Below are positions 1 through 8,081 of a stretch of DNA of 64,000 nucleotides, in pieces. Every line of letters starts with the position of its first letter. The stretch's first letter is position 1. The notes beneath the pieces are model-generated. The model was not told the DNA's origin and did no database searches. It saw only the letters and a program-made list of their open reading frames with translations. The translations under genes and the position numbers were made by a program. Source of the DNA: SIG307 sp964609025 (lineage in GTDB: Bacteria; Bacillota; Clostridia; Lachnospirales; Lachnospiraceae); the NCBI GenBank assembly GCA_964609025.1, contig CAZSQM010000016.1, forward strand, positions 9,267 to 73,266, read 5' to 3'.

Positions 1-122
1 CAGAGAGGGTAAAACTCTTCCACAGAAACCCCTAAATCCCCGGCAATTTCTCTTCCGAAGTAAACAGGGCTGCTGTAAAGCGTCACCAGGGTTTCAAACA
101 TATCAAAGATGACCGCTTTCAT
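1..122 (-). CDS. HAD-family hydrolase, N-terminal fragment cut by window edge
   Basis: The first 40 residues of a protein that runs off the left edge of the window. It opens MKAVIFDMFETLVTLYSSP, the haloacid dehalogenase motif I pattern (hhhDxxxT). The nucleophilic Asp is at residue 7, but the usual second Asp two residues later is Glu (DMFET), which occurs in some HAD members. Such enzymes hydrolyse phosphoesters or C-halogen bonds in the cytoplasm; the substrate cannot be told from this end. The start has a good ribosome site (AAAGGAGA, 6-7 nt before ATG) that lies inside the end of the upstream nucleotidase gene. The two genes overlap by 20 bases and are probably translationally coupled. 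Confidence 0.75.
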   Translation of the reverse strand, partial: MKAVIFDMFETLVTLYSSPVYFGREIAGDLGVSVEEFYPL

Positions 123-726
123 CGCTTTCTCCTTTTCTTTGCAGCTGGTCGAGATTCTTATCGTAGGCCGGAATGAACTCCGCCAAAAAGCAGTCCGCTT
201 CCGGGAGCTCCATCGCCTGAATGGACGCCCGTGTGGAAACAAGCGCGCTGTCAAACTCCCGGTTGCCGGTCTTTTGTTCTTCCATACACTTAATGAGCGC
301 GGAAAACTTATCTGCCGCTTTTACGAGCCTCCAAAGGTATTCCTCTCCCTCCTGTTTAAAGTAAAGGCCGAAGAACTCCTCCCGCAAATCCTCCGGGAGC
401 ATGGAAAGAAGCTGCTCCGCCGCCGCGTCCTCAATATGATGAAAGACCTCCTGCATCTTCTCGTTATAATATTTCACCGGGGTCGGCATATCCCCCGTAA
501 TAATCTCCGTCGTATCGTGGTACATTCCGATTAACGCCGCCCGGCTCGCATCCAGCTGCTTTCCGAACCGCTTATTCCCGATGACGCAAAGCATATGGGC
601 AATCATGGCAACCTCCAAAGAATGCTCGCAGATGTTTTCCGTGCAGGAATTCCGCATCAGCGCCCACCGGTCGATATATTTCATACGCGACATCATCGCG
701 CAAAAGCCGCTCTCCTGTTTCTCCAT
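103..726 (-). CDS. HD-domain 5'-deoxynucleotidase, YfbR-like
   Basis: A 207-residue protein of the HD phosphohydrolase superfamily, closest in pattern to the YfbR 5'-nucleotidases that dephosphorylate deoxynucleoside monophosphates. The metal-binding residues are visible in order: His in CEHSLEVAMIAH (about residues 34-45), the HD pair in GMYHDTTEIITGDMPTPVKY (about residues 67-86) and a later Asp in AADKF (about 138). The length fits YfbR. The start is ATG at 726 with AGGAGG 6 nt upstream. Its 3' end overlaps the next HAD phosphatase gene, so two phosphatases are made from one message. The exact substrate is inferred from family, not seen. Confidence 0.8.
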   Translation of the reverse strand: MEKQESGFCAMMSRMKYIDRWALMRNSCTENICEHSLEVAMIAHMLCVIGNKRFGKQLDASRAALIGMYHDTTEIITGDMPTPVKYYNEKMQEVFHHIEDAAAEQLLSMLPEDLREEFFGLYFKQEGEEYLWRLVKAADKFSALIKCMEEQKTGNREFDSALVSTRASIQAMELPEADCFLAEFIPAYDKNLDQLQRKGESDESGHL

Positions 727-796
727 CGTATCCTCCTAAAAGCTTACGTATTCTCTAATCTTTCCACCGTGTTTTTGCTTTATAAAATCACACGGC

Positions 797-1615
797 CTAT
801 CCCAGCGCCACATCCAGTATCATCATAATCAGAAAACCGATGCCGAACCCAATCGTGCCAAAGTCCGAGGACGCGCCTTTCACGCTTTCCGGCACCAGTT
901 CCTCCACTACCACATAAATCATCGCACCTGCGGCAAATGCCAGCAGATACGGCAATACCGGGATAATAAGTCCCGAAAGCAACACTGTAACAACTGCCGC
1001 AATCGGCTCCACCGCGCCCGATAACGCGCCGCAGAAAAACGCCTTCCGCCTACTTCCTCCGGTGCTTTTCATCGGCAGGGAAATAATCGCCCCCTCCGGG
1101 AAATTCTGTATTGCGATTCCGATGGCAAGCGCGTAAGCGTCCGCCATTTGAATGCCACCCTCCCCGGCCAGTGCCGCCGCAAATACCACGCCCGCTGCCA
1201 TGCCCTCCGGTATGTTATGCAGGGTCACCGCAAGAGTCAGCATCGAAAGGCGCCCCAGTCTGCTGTGCGGTCCCTCCGGGTCGGATTCGTTCATGTGCAG
1301 GTGGGGAATCAGGTGGTCCAGCAAAAGCAAAAATAAAATACCAAGGGAAAAGCCGACTCCCGCCGGAATAAACGCAGGGGCCGCCCCGCCCTCCGACATT
1401 TCAATCGCCGGGATTAACAGCGACCAGACGGACGCCGCCACCATAACCCCCGCCGCAAACCCTAACAATATCTTTTGCAGCCGTTCTCCCGCAGCTTCCG
1501 GCACTTCCGTTACGCCTGCGGATTGTTTTTTCTTTCGTGTAAACAACACGCACGACGCTCCGAGCGTTGTTCCGAAAAACGGGATGAGCATTCCGAAAAT
1601 CAACTCTGCTGTCAT
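797..1615 (-). CDS. ZIP-family divalent metal transporter
   Basis: A 272-residue polytopic membrane protein with about eight hydrophobic segments. It carries the two ZIP metal-pathway motifs: HNIPEGMAAGV (about residues 132-142) and NFPEGAIISLPM (about 171-182), matching TM4 and TM5 of the ZupT/GufA branch. A cytoplasmic loop after TM1 is Lys-rich, and HLHMNESD (about 106-113) is a short His-containing stretch. It should import Zn2+ or a similar divalent ion down its gradient. The start has GGAGG 6 nt before ATG. It lies downstream of the YczE-like gene with a 63-nt gap and could share its transcript. The metal is not determinable from sequence. Confidence 0.88.
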   Translation of the reverse strand: MTAELIFGMLIPFFGTTLGASCVLFTRKKKQSAGVTEVPEAAGERLQKILLGFAAGVMVAASVWSLLIPAIEMSEGGAAPAFIPAGVGFSLGILFLLLLDHLIPHLHMNESDPEGPHSRLGRLSMLTLAVTLHNIPEGMAAGVVFAAALAGEGGIQMADAYALAIGIAIQNFPEGAIISLPMKSTGGSRRKAFFCGALSGAVEPIAAVVTVLLSGLIIPVLPYLLAFAAGAMIYVVVEELVPESVKGASSDFGTIGFGIGFLIMMILDVALG

Positions 1616-1678
1616 ACAAACCTCCGTTACAACCTTTCGCTATTCTATCCATATGTCGGAAAAAGAAAATTGCTCCTG

Positions 1679-2371
1679 CTATGCCCCGGAACCGGTCTCC
1701 GGCGTCTTCCTTGCAAACAGCGAATCAAACGTAAAACACTTGTCCAAAAGCTTTCCGAACAGTGCAATCAGCGGTGCGTTGACCGCCGTAATAATTAACG
1801 TCCCGATTCCGATGCCTTTCATGCTGTGGTTTATTGCAAACGCAAGCAATACGGACAGAAACAGACTTACAATGTCATAGGTCTGCTTCACCGTTGTATT
1901 TTTCCAACCGTACCGGTCGGACAGTTCGGTAACTACCAGCTCGTAAATCTGTAACGGCAGTTTTGTGCGGAAAAAGAACGCAATCGAAAGTCCTGTCAGC
2001 AGCTCGCCTGCCGCGAAGGACACAATGCGGAGCGCCATCGCTTCATATGGCGCGTTTCCGCCGAAAAGCAGAAACCACCCGTCCAATACAATTCCAAACA
2101 AAAACGCTGTCACAAAAGAAAGCAGATACCGGAAACGGAACCGCCGGATTACAACGCACAGTAAGAGCAGCAAAACTCCCTGAAAAATATACTCGGAGGT
2201 TCCCTGCGTGTACCACGGAAACACCTGAATCAGCCCGACATGCAGAATGTACGCCGGTGCCGCTATCATCGAAAGTCCGAAGTCCGCCTTTGTCGTAAGG
2301 CAGACGCCGAGCGCACAAAGTACGATTCCCAACACCCACGCCGCTTCATTCATTTTCCCGATTTTCTTCAT
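1679..2371 (-). CDS. YczE/YitT-like integral membrane protein
   Basis: A 230-residue membrane protein with five or more hydrophobic helices and short loops. The N-terminal pattern GIVLCALGVCLTTKADFG, followed by GLSMIAAPAYIL, resembles the YczE/YyaS family of uncharacterised Firmicutes membrane proteins. A short Arg/Phe-rich loop RRFRFRYLLS (about residues 77-86) marks a cytoplasmic turn. No catalytic motif is visible and the function is unknown. ATG at 2371 has AGGAAT before it. It sits between the FAD oxidoreductase (69-nt gap) and the ZIP transporter, all on the same strand. I saw no clear promoter just upstream, so it is probably read through from the oxidoreductase. Confidence 0.7.
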   Translation of the reverse strand: MKKIGKMNEAAWVLGIVLCALGVCLTTKADFGLSMIAAPAYILHVGLIQVFPWYTQGTSEYIFQGVLLLLLCVVIRRFRFRYLLSFVTAFLFGIVLDGWFLLFGGNAPYEAMALRIVSFAAGELLTGLSIAFFFRTKLPLQIYELVVTELSDRYGWKNTTVKQTYDIVSLFLSVLLAFAINHSMKGIGIGTLIITAVNAPLIALFGKLLDKCFTFDSLFARKTPETGSGA

Positions 2372-2440
2372 TTCTTATTCCTGCCTTTGATTTACCGCCT
2401 TACCCTTTTCCCTGAAAATACCGTAAAATGTTCTCCCCGC

Positions 2441-3814
2441 TTAAGCCCCTTCTCCGGTAATATAACGCGCCACATAGACGCCGCTTGCCGAAGCGTGGGA
2501 CAGGGAATGGGTTACGCCGCTGCAATCGCCGATTACAAACAGTCCCTTGTGGTTTGTTTCGAGGTGATTGTCAATCTGCACCTCCATATTGTAAAATTTA
2601 ACCTCAACGCCGTAAAGCAGGGTATCGTCGTTTGCCGTACCCGGCGCAATCTTATCCAGCGCATACAGCATCTCGATAATGCCGTCTAAGATACGCTTCG
2701 GAATCACAAGACTTAAGTCCCCCGGGGTTGCCGAAAGGGTCGGGGTAATATAGCCCTCCTCAATCCGGGAAACCGTACTTCTTCTGCCGCGGATTAAATC
2801 GCCGAACCGCTGCACGATGACGCCGCCGCCCAGCATATTGGAAAGCTTCGCAATGCTTTCGCCGTAACCGTTGCTGTCCTTAAACGGCTCCGAAAAATGC
2901 TTCGCCACTAACAGGGCAAAGTTCGTATTTTCGGTATAACGCGCCGGGTCCTCGTAGCTGTGACCGTTTACCGTAATTATGCCGTTTGTATTTTCGTTTA
3001 CGACAACGCCCCGCGGATTCATGCAGAAGGTACGCACCAAATCCTCGAACTTCTCCGTTCGGTAAACGATTTTACTTTCATACAGTTCGTCCGTCAAATG
3101 AGAAAAAATCTCCGCCGGAAGCTCTACCCGCACGCCGATATCCACGCGGTTGGACTTCGTCGGAATCTCCAAATCCCTGCAAACCTGCTCCATCCATTTG
3201 CTTCCGCTGCGTCCGGCGGAAATAATACACTTCGCTCCGGTATAGTTTCCCGCTTTTGTGTAAACTTCATACCCGCCGTCGCAAAGCGCAACCCGCTCCA
3301 CCGGAGTACAGAAGAAAAAGGTAACCTTTTCCTTTAGCTCATTATAAAGATTTTCCAGCACAATATAGTTGATATCCGTTCCGAGATGGCGCACAGAGGC
3401 GTCCAGAAGATGCAGACTGTTTTCCAGACAAAGCTTCTTGATTTTCGTATTCGCCGTAGAATACAGCTTCGTTCCCTCGCCGCCGTAGGCAAGGTTAATC
3501 TTATCCACATACTCCATCAGTTCAATCGCCGTGCGCTTTCCGATATACTCATGCAGCGTTCCGCCGAACTGATTCGTAATGTTATATTTGCCGTCCGAAA
3601 AAGCTCCCGCGCCGCCGAAGCCGTTCATAATCGCACAGCTTTTACAGCCGACACAGGACTTTACCTTTACCCCGTCAATCGGGCACTTTCTGTTTTCCAA
3701 AGCATTTCCCGCTTCAAAGATTGCTATCCTTAACTCCGGATTTCTTTTCACCAGCTCATAGGCGGAAAAGATTCCTCCCGGTCCCGCTCCGATAATAATT
3801 ACATCATAATCCAT
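2441..3814 (-). CDS. FAD-dependent oxidoreductase (COG2509-like)
   Basis: A 457-residue flavoprotein. It begins MDYDVIIIGAGPGGIFSAYE, a Rossmann dinucleotide-binding motif (GxGxxG), with the acidic end of beta-2 at IAIFEAG. A Cys-rich stretch follows (residues about 44-65, pattern CPIDG...CVGCKSC), then NGFGGAGAFSDGK, and a C-terminal GDCSGVTHSLSHAS FAD-binding motif. This is the uncharacterised FAD dehydrogenase group common in Clostridia; the electron partners are unknown. I place the start at ATG 3814, not the TTG at 3877: that upstream codon lies inside the -10 box of a good promoter. The ribosome site is 27 nt from the ATG, with a 6-bp hairpin between them (see separate entry). Confidence 0.85.
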   Translation of the reverse strand: MDYDVIIIGAGPGGIFSAYELVKRNPELRIAIFEAGNALENRKCPIDGVKVKSCVGCKSCAIMNGFGGAGAFSDGKYNITNQFGGTLHEYIGKRTAIELMEYVDKINLAYGGEGTKLYSTANTKIKKLCLENSLHLLDASVRHLGTDINYIVLENLYNELKEKVTFFFCTPVERVALCDGGYEVYTKAGNYTGAKCIISAGRSGSKWMEQVCRDLEIPTKSNRVDIGVRVELPAEIFSHLTDELYESKIVYRTEKFEDLVRTFCMNPRGVVVNENTNGIITVNGHSYEDPARYTENTNFALLVAKHFSEPFKDSNGYGESIAKLSNMLGGGVIVQRFGDLIRGRRSTVSRIEEGYITPTLSATPGDLSLVIPKRILDGIIEMLYALDKIAPGTANDDTLLYGVEVKFYNMEVQIDNHLETNHKGLFVIGDCSGVTHSLSHASASGVYVARYITGEGA

Positions 3815-3824
3815 CGTCTTGTAC

Positions 3825-3852
3825 GGCGTTCCCCAAAACGCCTCCTCCTTTC
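3825..3852 (-). promoter_or_regulatory. Ribosome site separated from the start codon by a small hairpin
   Basis: On the minus strand AAAGGAGGA (3843-3851) is followed by GGCGTT-TTGGGG-AACGCC, a perfect 6-bp stem with a 6-nt loop (3825-3842), then 10 nt and the ATG of the FAD oxidoreductase. Linear spacing is about 27 nt, too long for normal initiation. Folding of the hairpin would shorten it to about 10 nt. No other in-frame ATG, GTG or TTG lies between. Seen directly; the bridging role is inferred. Confidence 0.55.
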
Positions 3853-3868
3853 CGAAGTATCCCTTTCT

Positions 3869-3897
3869 ATTATGCAATATTCAAAAAGGAGTGTCAA
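3869..3897 (-). promoter_or_regulatory. Sigma-A promoter of the FAD oxidoreductase
   Basis: TTGACA (3892-3897), 17-bp spacer, CATAAT (3869-3874): a full -35 and 5/6 of the -10 consensus. It begins 14 nt beyond the thiD stop codon, so the oxidoreductase is transcribed separately from the riboswitch-controlled thiamine operon. It also argues against the TTG start at 3877. Confidence 0.8.
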
Positions 3898-3910
3898 CAC
3901 CCGCTTTCAC

Positions 3911-4726
3911 TCAATCTGCCCTTTCAAATTCTTTTGCAAACTCCCCCGTCAGGTCAAAGGCATGATTCATCGGCCCGCTTCCGTGCCCCAAATCAAGCAT
4001 GGCGGACAGCGCACCGGAAATATAGTCCTTCGCTCTTTGCACCGACGTAATCAAATCAAAGCCCTTTGCGAGATTGGACGCAATGGCGCTGGAAAGGGTG
4101 CAGCCGGTTCCGTGGGTATTCGGATTGTCGATACGCTTTCCGGAAAACCACATAAATCCGCCGTTTGCAAAGAGCAAATCATTGGCGTCATTGACGCTGT
4201 GACCGCCCTTACAAAGCACCGCGCAACCGTAGCGCTCATTGATTGTCTTTGCCGCCGCAAGCATATCCTCCCCGCTGCGAATGGACAGACCGGACAACAC
4301 CTCTGCCTCCGGAATGTTCGGCGTAAGGAGCGTAGCAAGCGGCAGCAGTTCCTTTGTCAGGGTGGCTGCCGCCTCCTCTTCTAACAACCTTGCACCGCTG
4401 GTTGATACCATAACCGGGTCCACCACAATATTTACGGCGGCAAAGGCTCTCAACCGTTCGGCGATTGTTTTAATTAAAGCGGCGGACGCTACCATGCCGA
4501 TTTTCACGGCATCAGGCCGGATGTCCTCAAAAACGGCATTGATTTGCTGCGCCAGGAACGCCGGAGTCACCTCAAAAATTCCCGATATGCCGGTGGTGTT
4601 CTGGGCGGTCAGCGCCGTAACCGCGCTCATCGCATAAACACCGTTCATTGTCATTGTTTTGATATCCGCCTGAATCCCGGCGCCTCCGCTGGAATCGCTT
4701 CCGGCGATTGTTAGTGCTGTTCGCAT
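3911..4726 (-). CDS. thiD: Hydroxymethylpyrimidine/phosphomethylpyrimidine kinase ThiD
   Basis: A 271-residue ribokinase-fold kinase that phosphorylates HMP and HMP-P to give HMP-PP, the pyrimidine substrate of ThiE. Family signatures: LTIAGSDSSGGAGIQADIKT at the N-terminus, VDPVMVSTSG in the middle, and NTHGTGCTLSSAIAS near residue 210, where the anion-hole GTGC and catalytic Cys/Asp region lie. Start is ATG 4726 with AAGGAGA 7 nt upstream; a longer reading frame from 4771 has no ribosome site. It is the last gene of the thi operon, 22 nt after thiE. With no thiC in the window, this enzyme may serve HMP salvage as well as synthesis. Confidence 0.95.
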   Translation of the reverse strand: MRTALTIAGSDSSGGAGIQADIKTMTMNGVYAMSAVTALTAQNTTGISGIFEVTPAFLAQQINAVFEDIRPDAVKIGMVASAALIKTIAERLRAFAAVNIVVDPVMVSTSGARLLEEEAAATLTKELLPLATLLTPNIPEAEVLSGLSIRSGEDMLAAAKTINERYGCAVLCKGGHSVNDANDLLFANGGFMWFSGKRIDNPNTHGTGCTLSSAIASNLAKGFDLITSVQRAKDYISGALSAMLDLGHGSGPMNHAFDLTGEFAKEFERAD

Positions 4727-4748
4727 ACGTATTCTCCTTGCCTTATAT

Positions 4749-5390
4749 TCACAATGTATTTTCCGAAACAAACTTCCTTTTTAGTTCCTCCGCTGCCAGA
4801 CGGATATCCTTCGCGGCAAACAAGGCCGATACCACGGCAATTCCCTTCATACCGCAACCCTTGATTTCAGAAACATTCTCCAGAGTGATTCCGCCGATGG
4901 CAACCGCAGGAACGGAAACCGACGCGCAGATTTCCTTTAACTGTCCGTTTGTAATCCGAATCGCGTTTTTCTTTGTCGGCGACGGGAACACCGCTCCCAC
5001 CCCGAGATAATCCGCTCCGTCCGCTTCCGCCTTTTTCGCCTGCTCTACGGTTTTTGCGGTTGCCCCGATAATAAAATCCTTCCCGACTCTTTTCCTGATT
5101 TCGGCCACCGGGCAGTCTTCGATTCCTACATGAACGCCGTCCGCGCCGCTTTGCAGCGCAGCTTCTACATTATCATTAATCAGCAACGGCACTCCGTACC
5201 GGTGACACAGTTCTTTCATCCGAATGGCTTCCTCAATCAGAGCTTTTTCATCCAGTTCCTTTTCCCTAAGCTGCACAAGGGTAACGCCGCCCCGCAACGC
5301 GTCTTCCACCTGCTCATATAAGGTCTGTCTGCCCGTCCACGCACGGTCTGTCACCGCGTATAACAATAAATTGTCACTCCGAAACCGCAT
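4749..5390 (-). CDS. thiE: Thiamine phosphate synthase ThiE
   Basis: A TIM-barrel enzyme of about 213 residues that joins HMP-PP and the thiazole phosphate to give thiamine phosphate. Visible signatures are LLLYAVTDRAW at the start, LVQLREKELD, LLINDNVEAA, GVHVGIEDCP, LGVGAVFPSPTKKNA (phosphate-binding loop) and VPAVAIGGI. I chose ATG 5390, preceded by GGTGAG. Upstream GTG 5399 and TTG 5411 are in frame and possible. It overlaps the end of tenI by 17 bases, so the two are coupled. It keeps the pyrophosphate-binding Lys/Asn/Asp pattern and is the functional ThiE of the pair of related genes here. Confidence 0.93.
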   Translation of the reverse strand: MRFRSDNLLLYAVTDRAWTGRQTLYEQVEDALRGGVTLVQLREKELDEKALIEEAIRMKELCHRYGVPLLINDNVEAALQSGADGVHVGIEDCPVAEIRKRVGKDFIIGATAKTVEQAKKAEADGADYLGVGAVFPSPTKKNAIRITNGQLKEICASVSVPAVAIGGITLENVSEIKGCGMKGIAVVSALFAAKDIRLAAEELKRKFVSENTL

Positions 5391-5994
5391 TTTTCTCACC
5401 AGCTTTCTCAAAACTTTTCAGATATTCCCCGACCTCTTTACAGCACATCAGACCGCTCATAATGCAGGCGCCTTTTGCTCCCGCGGCCCGGACCGAAGCG
5501 ATATTGGCGCTGTCGATTCCGCCGATGGCATATACCGGAACGGAAACGCGTTGACACACGCTCTCCAGAAAAGCAATTCCCCGGGGCGGAACTCCCTTTT
5601 TACAATCCGTTGCAAAAACATGTCCGGCCGTGATATAGGTACAGCCTAACGCTTCCGCTTCCGCGGCTTCCTCCGCCGAATGGCAGGACGCACCGATGAC
5701 CGCAAAGTTCTCCTTTTCTTTCCGGCTCATCTTCCGCAGAACCGGTAACGGCAGATGGATTGCCTCCGCTTTAAGCCGGATTGCTGCGTTTACAAAGGTA
5801 TGAAGAATACACGGCACAGAATACCTTTTACAAATTTCCGTCACCTGTTTTGCAAGCGCCAGATACGCCTCCTCCGTCAGGTCCTTTTCCCGCAGAATAA
5901 TCCCTTCCGGTGCGCTTCCCGCAATTTGTTCGATTCTGGAAAGAAAATCATCCCCGCAAAGCAGCCGGTTGGTAACACATAAAATATCAGACAT
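5374..5994 (-). CDS. tenI: Thiazole tautomerase TenI-like (ThiE paralogue)
   Basis: A 206-residue ThiE-fold protein lacking the ThiE pyrophosphate signature. It carries the TenI pattern ITAGHVFATDCKKGVPPRG (about residues 130-148), where TenI aromatises the thiazole tautomer made by ThiG; the His of GHVF is in the expected catalytic area. Other ThiE-fold marks are LREKDLTEEAY and VYAIGGID. Start is taken as MSDILCVTNR (5994), which overlaps the thiH stop by 8 bases. Position between thiH and thiE supports a role in thiazole maturation, as in the Bacillus operon. A second, degenerate thiamine phosphate synthase is the alternative. Confidence 0.82.
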   Translation of the reverse strand: MSDILCVTNRLLCGDDFLSRIEQIAGSAPEGIILREKDLTEEAYLALAKQVTEICKRYSVPCILHTFVNAAIRLKAEAIHLPLPVLRKMSRKEKENFAVIGASCHSAEEAAEAEALGCTYITAGHVFATDCKKGVPPRGIAFLESVCQRVSVPVYAIGGIDSANIASVRAAGAKGACIMSGLMCCKEVGEYLKSFEKAGEKNAVSE

Positions 5995-7240
5995 AAAGAT
6001 AATCATTCAGTACGGGCTGTAAGCCTTCTTCCGCAATGTCCTTATACATTGTTTCAAAGCTGCGGGCGTCGTTTATTTCAAACTGCTCGTCGCCCTCGGC
6101 GCCGTCCGACTCCTTTCCGGTGTACTTGCTTTCATGGTCGCCGATACCGGTGGAAACGCCCGCAGAAACCTTGGTAGCGGCAATTTTTACGATACCGTTC
6201 CGGAACGCGGCACTCTCACGGGAGGATACCGTAATTCCCACAAACGGCAGAAAAATCCGGTAGGCGCAGATAATTTGGCAGAGCTGCTTTTCCCCCACGT
6301 CCAAAGGACTGATTTTATCGTTGTTGATAATCGGACGCAGACGCGGGCAGGAAAGGGACATTTCCGCCTGCGGATATTTTCTCTGTAAATAATACACATG
6401 CAGCGCGCTTGCCAATGCATCCTTACGGAAATCCGAAAGCCCCAGCAGTGCCGAAAACGCCACGCCGCGCATACCGCCCATTAAAGCTCTTTCCTGCGCT
6501 TCAAAGCGATACGGCCATACACGCTTATGACCGAGCAAATGAAGTGTTTCGTATTTTTCGATATCATAGGTTTCCTGAAATACGGTGACATAGTCTGCGC
6601 CGCATTCGTGCAGATAACGGTACTCGTCCGTGTTGACCGGGTAAATTTCAAGCCCCACCATACGGAAATAGCGACGGGCCAGCTTACACGCCTCACCGAT
6701 GTATTTCACATCGCTCTGGGCACGGCTTTCCCCGGTGAGAATAAGAATTTCTTCCATGCCGCTGTCGGCAATCACCTTCATCTCGTGTTCTATCTGCTCT
6801 ATCGACAGCTTCATGCGGTTAATGTGGTTATAGCAGTTAAAACCGCAGTAAACGCAATAATTTTCACAGTAATTTGCAATGTAAAGCGGCGTAAACAGGT
6901 AAACCGTATTGCCGAAGTGCTTTCTTGTTTCCATTCTTGCTTTCTGCGCCATCTGTTCCAAAAACGGTTCCGCCGCCGGCGACAGGAGGGCTTTAAAGTC
7001 CTCCACCGAGCAGGTTTCATGCTCTAACGCCGCCCTTACCTCCCTTGCGGTATAGCGCGAATAGTCGTAAGCGTCCATCTGGGACATAACCTTCTCCCGG
7101 ATATCGGACGTAATCTGCTCCATCCCCGGCAGATATTCCATATGGTTTTTCCGAAAGGACGGGTCGGTTTCCAGCCTATGCTTTTTTGCAAGCGCCTCTG
7201 CGGACAAATGCTCCGAATCGACAAAAAATTGATTTTCCAT
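5987..7240 (-). CDS. thiH: 2-iminoacetate synthase ThiH (radical SAM)
   Basis: A 417-residue radical SAM enzyme that splits tyrosine to dehydroglycine (2-iminoacetate) and p-cresol. The dehydroglycine feeds ThiG. The cluster motif CENYCVYCGF (CxxxCxxC, about residues 111-120) is clear, followed by ILILTGESRAQS, VTVFQETYDIEKY and SLSCPRLRP typical of ThiH. Use of ThiH instead of the oxygen-dependent glycine oxidase ThiO fits an anaerobe. ATG 7240 has AGAGGTGAGA upstream. The gap to thiG is 11 nt and the end overlaps tenI by 8 nt. Length matches the family. Confidence 0.96.
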   Translation of the reverse strand: MENQFFVDSEHLSAEALAKKHRLETDPSFRKNHMEYLPGMEQITSDIREKVMSQMDAYDYSRYTAREVRAALEHETCSVEDFKALLSPAAEPFLEQMAQKARMETRKHFGNTVYLFTPLYIANYCENYCVYCGFNCYNHINRMKLSIEQIEHEMKVIADSGMEEILILTGESRAQSDVKYIGEACKLARRYFRMVGLEIYPVNTDEYRYLHECGADYVTVFQETYDIEKYETLHLLGHKRVWPYRFEAQERALMGGMRGVAFSALLGLSDFRKDALASALHVYYLQRKYPQAEMSLSCPRLRPIINNDKISPLDVGEKQLCQIICAYRIFLPFVGITVSSRESAAFRNGIVKIAATKVSAGVSTGIGDHESKYTGKESDGAEGDEQFEINDARSFETMYKDIAEEGLQPVLNDYLYV

Positions 7241-7251
7241 GTTCTCACCTC

Positions 7252-8028
7252 TTACTCATGCAGGAATCCGGTCAGCGGGTCGGAAGCGGCCGCGCCTCTT
7301 ACAAGAACCCTGCCCAGCCCGGAAAGGTATGCCTTTCTTCCTGCCTCGATTGCCTGCCGGAAGGCAGCCGCCATCATCGGGAGGTCGCCCGCCGTCGCAA
7401 GGGCGGTATTTGCCATAATCGCAGCAGCACCCATTTCCATCGCCTCGCAGGCCTGGGACGGTCTTCCGATACCGGCGTCCACAATAATCGGCAAATCAAT
7501 CTCGTCAATCAGAATTTGGATAAATTCCCGGGTAGCAAGCCCTTTATTCGAGCCAATCGGGGAAGCAAGCGGCATAACCGCAGCCGCGCCCGCATTTACT
7601 AAATCTCTTGCCGCATTCAGGTCGGGATACATATAAGGCATTACCACAAAGCCTTCCTTTGCAAGCACCTCGGTTGCCTTAACCGTTTCCGCATTGTCCG
7701 GCAGCAGATACTTTGAGTCGCGCATAATCTCGATTTTTACAAAATCACCGCAGCCAAGCTCCCTTGCAAGGCGCGCAATGCGAACCGCCTCCTCGGCATT
7801 CCGTGCGCCGGACGTATTCGGGAGCAGGGTTACGCCCTTCGGGATATAGTCAAGAATATTTTCATGTTCCTTTGTATTGGCGCGGCGTACCGCAAGGGTA
7901 ATGATTTCCGCACCGGCGTCCCGCACCGCCGCTTCAATCAGATTCAGGGAATATTTTCCCGAGCCGAGAATAAACCTCGAATGAAATTCGTGCCCCCCGA
8001 TGATCAATGTGTCGTTTGTCTGCATCAT
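7252..8028 (-). CDS. thiG: Thiazole synthase ThiG
   Basis: A 258-residue TIM-barrel enzyme that forms the thiazole phosphate ring from DXP, ThiS-thiocarboxylate and dehydroglycine. Signatures: LIIGGHEFHSRFILGSGKY at the N-terminus, ITLAVRRAN, LLPNTSGARNAEEAV (the DXP Schiff-base lysine region is VKIEI shortly after), MPLASPIGSNKG and IVDAGIGRPSQA. I start at ATG 8028, preceded by AGAGGAA at good spacing. The frame also stays open to 8085, which would overlap thiF, but no ribosome site is found there. ThiG works with ThiS, ThiF and ThiH, all adjacent. Confidence 0.96.
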   Translation of the reverse strand: MMQTNDTLIIGGHEFHSRFILGSGKYSLNLIEAAVRDAGAEIITLAVRRANTKEHENILDYIPKGVTLLPNTSGARNAEEAVRIARLARELGCGDFVKIEIMRDSKYLLPDNAETVKATEVLAKEGFVVMPYMYPDLNAARDLVNAGAAAVMPLASPIGSNKGLATREFIQILIDEIDLPIIVDAGIGRPSQACEAMEMGAAAIMANTALATAGDLPMMAAAFRQAIEAGRKAYLSGLGRVLVRGAAASDPLTGFLHE

Positions 8029-8081
8029 AATTTCCTCTTTTCTTTTGATGTTCTGTTCCGATTTGTCTTCCACCGCTTTTG

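Noticed and set aside
1152..1880. Plus-strand frame of 242 codons over the ZIP transporter
   Set aside because: It is antisense to a well-supported transporter gene and rich in Pro/Ser/Ala as expected for a shadow frame.
3815..3877. Longer FAD oxidoreductase starting at TTG 3877
   Set aside because: That codon lies inside the -10 of a strong promoter and has no ribosome site.
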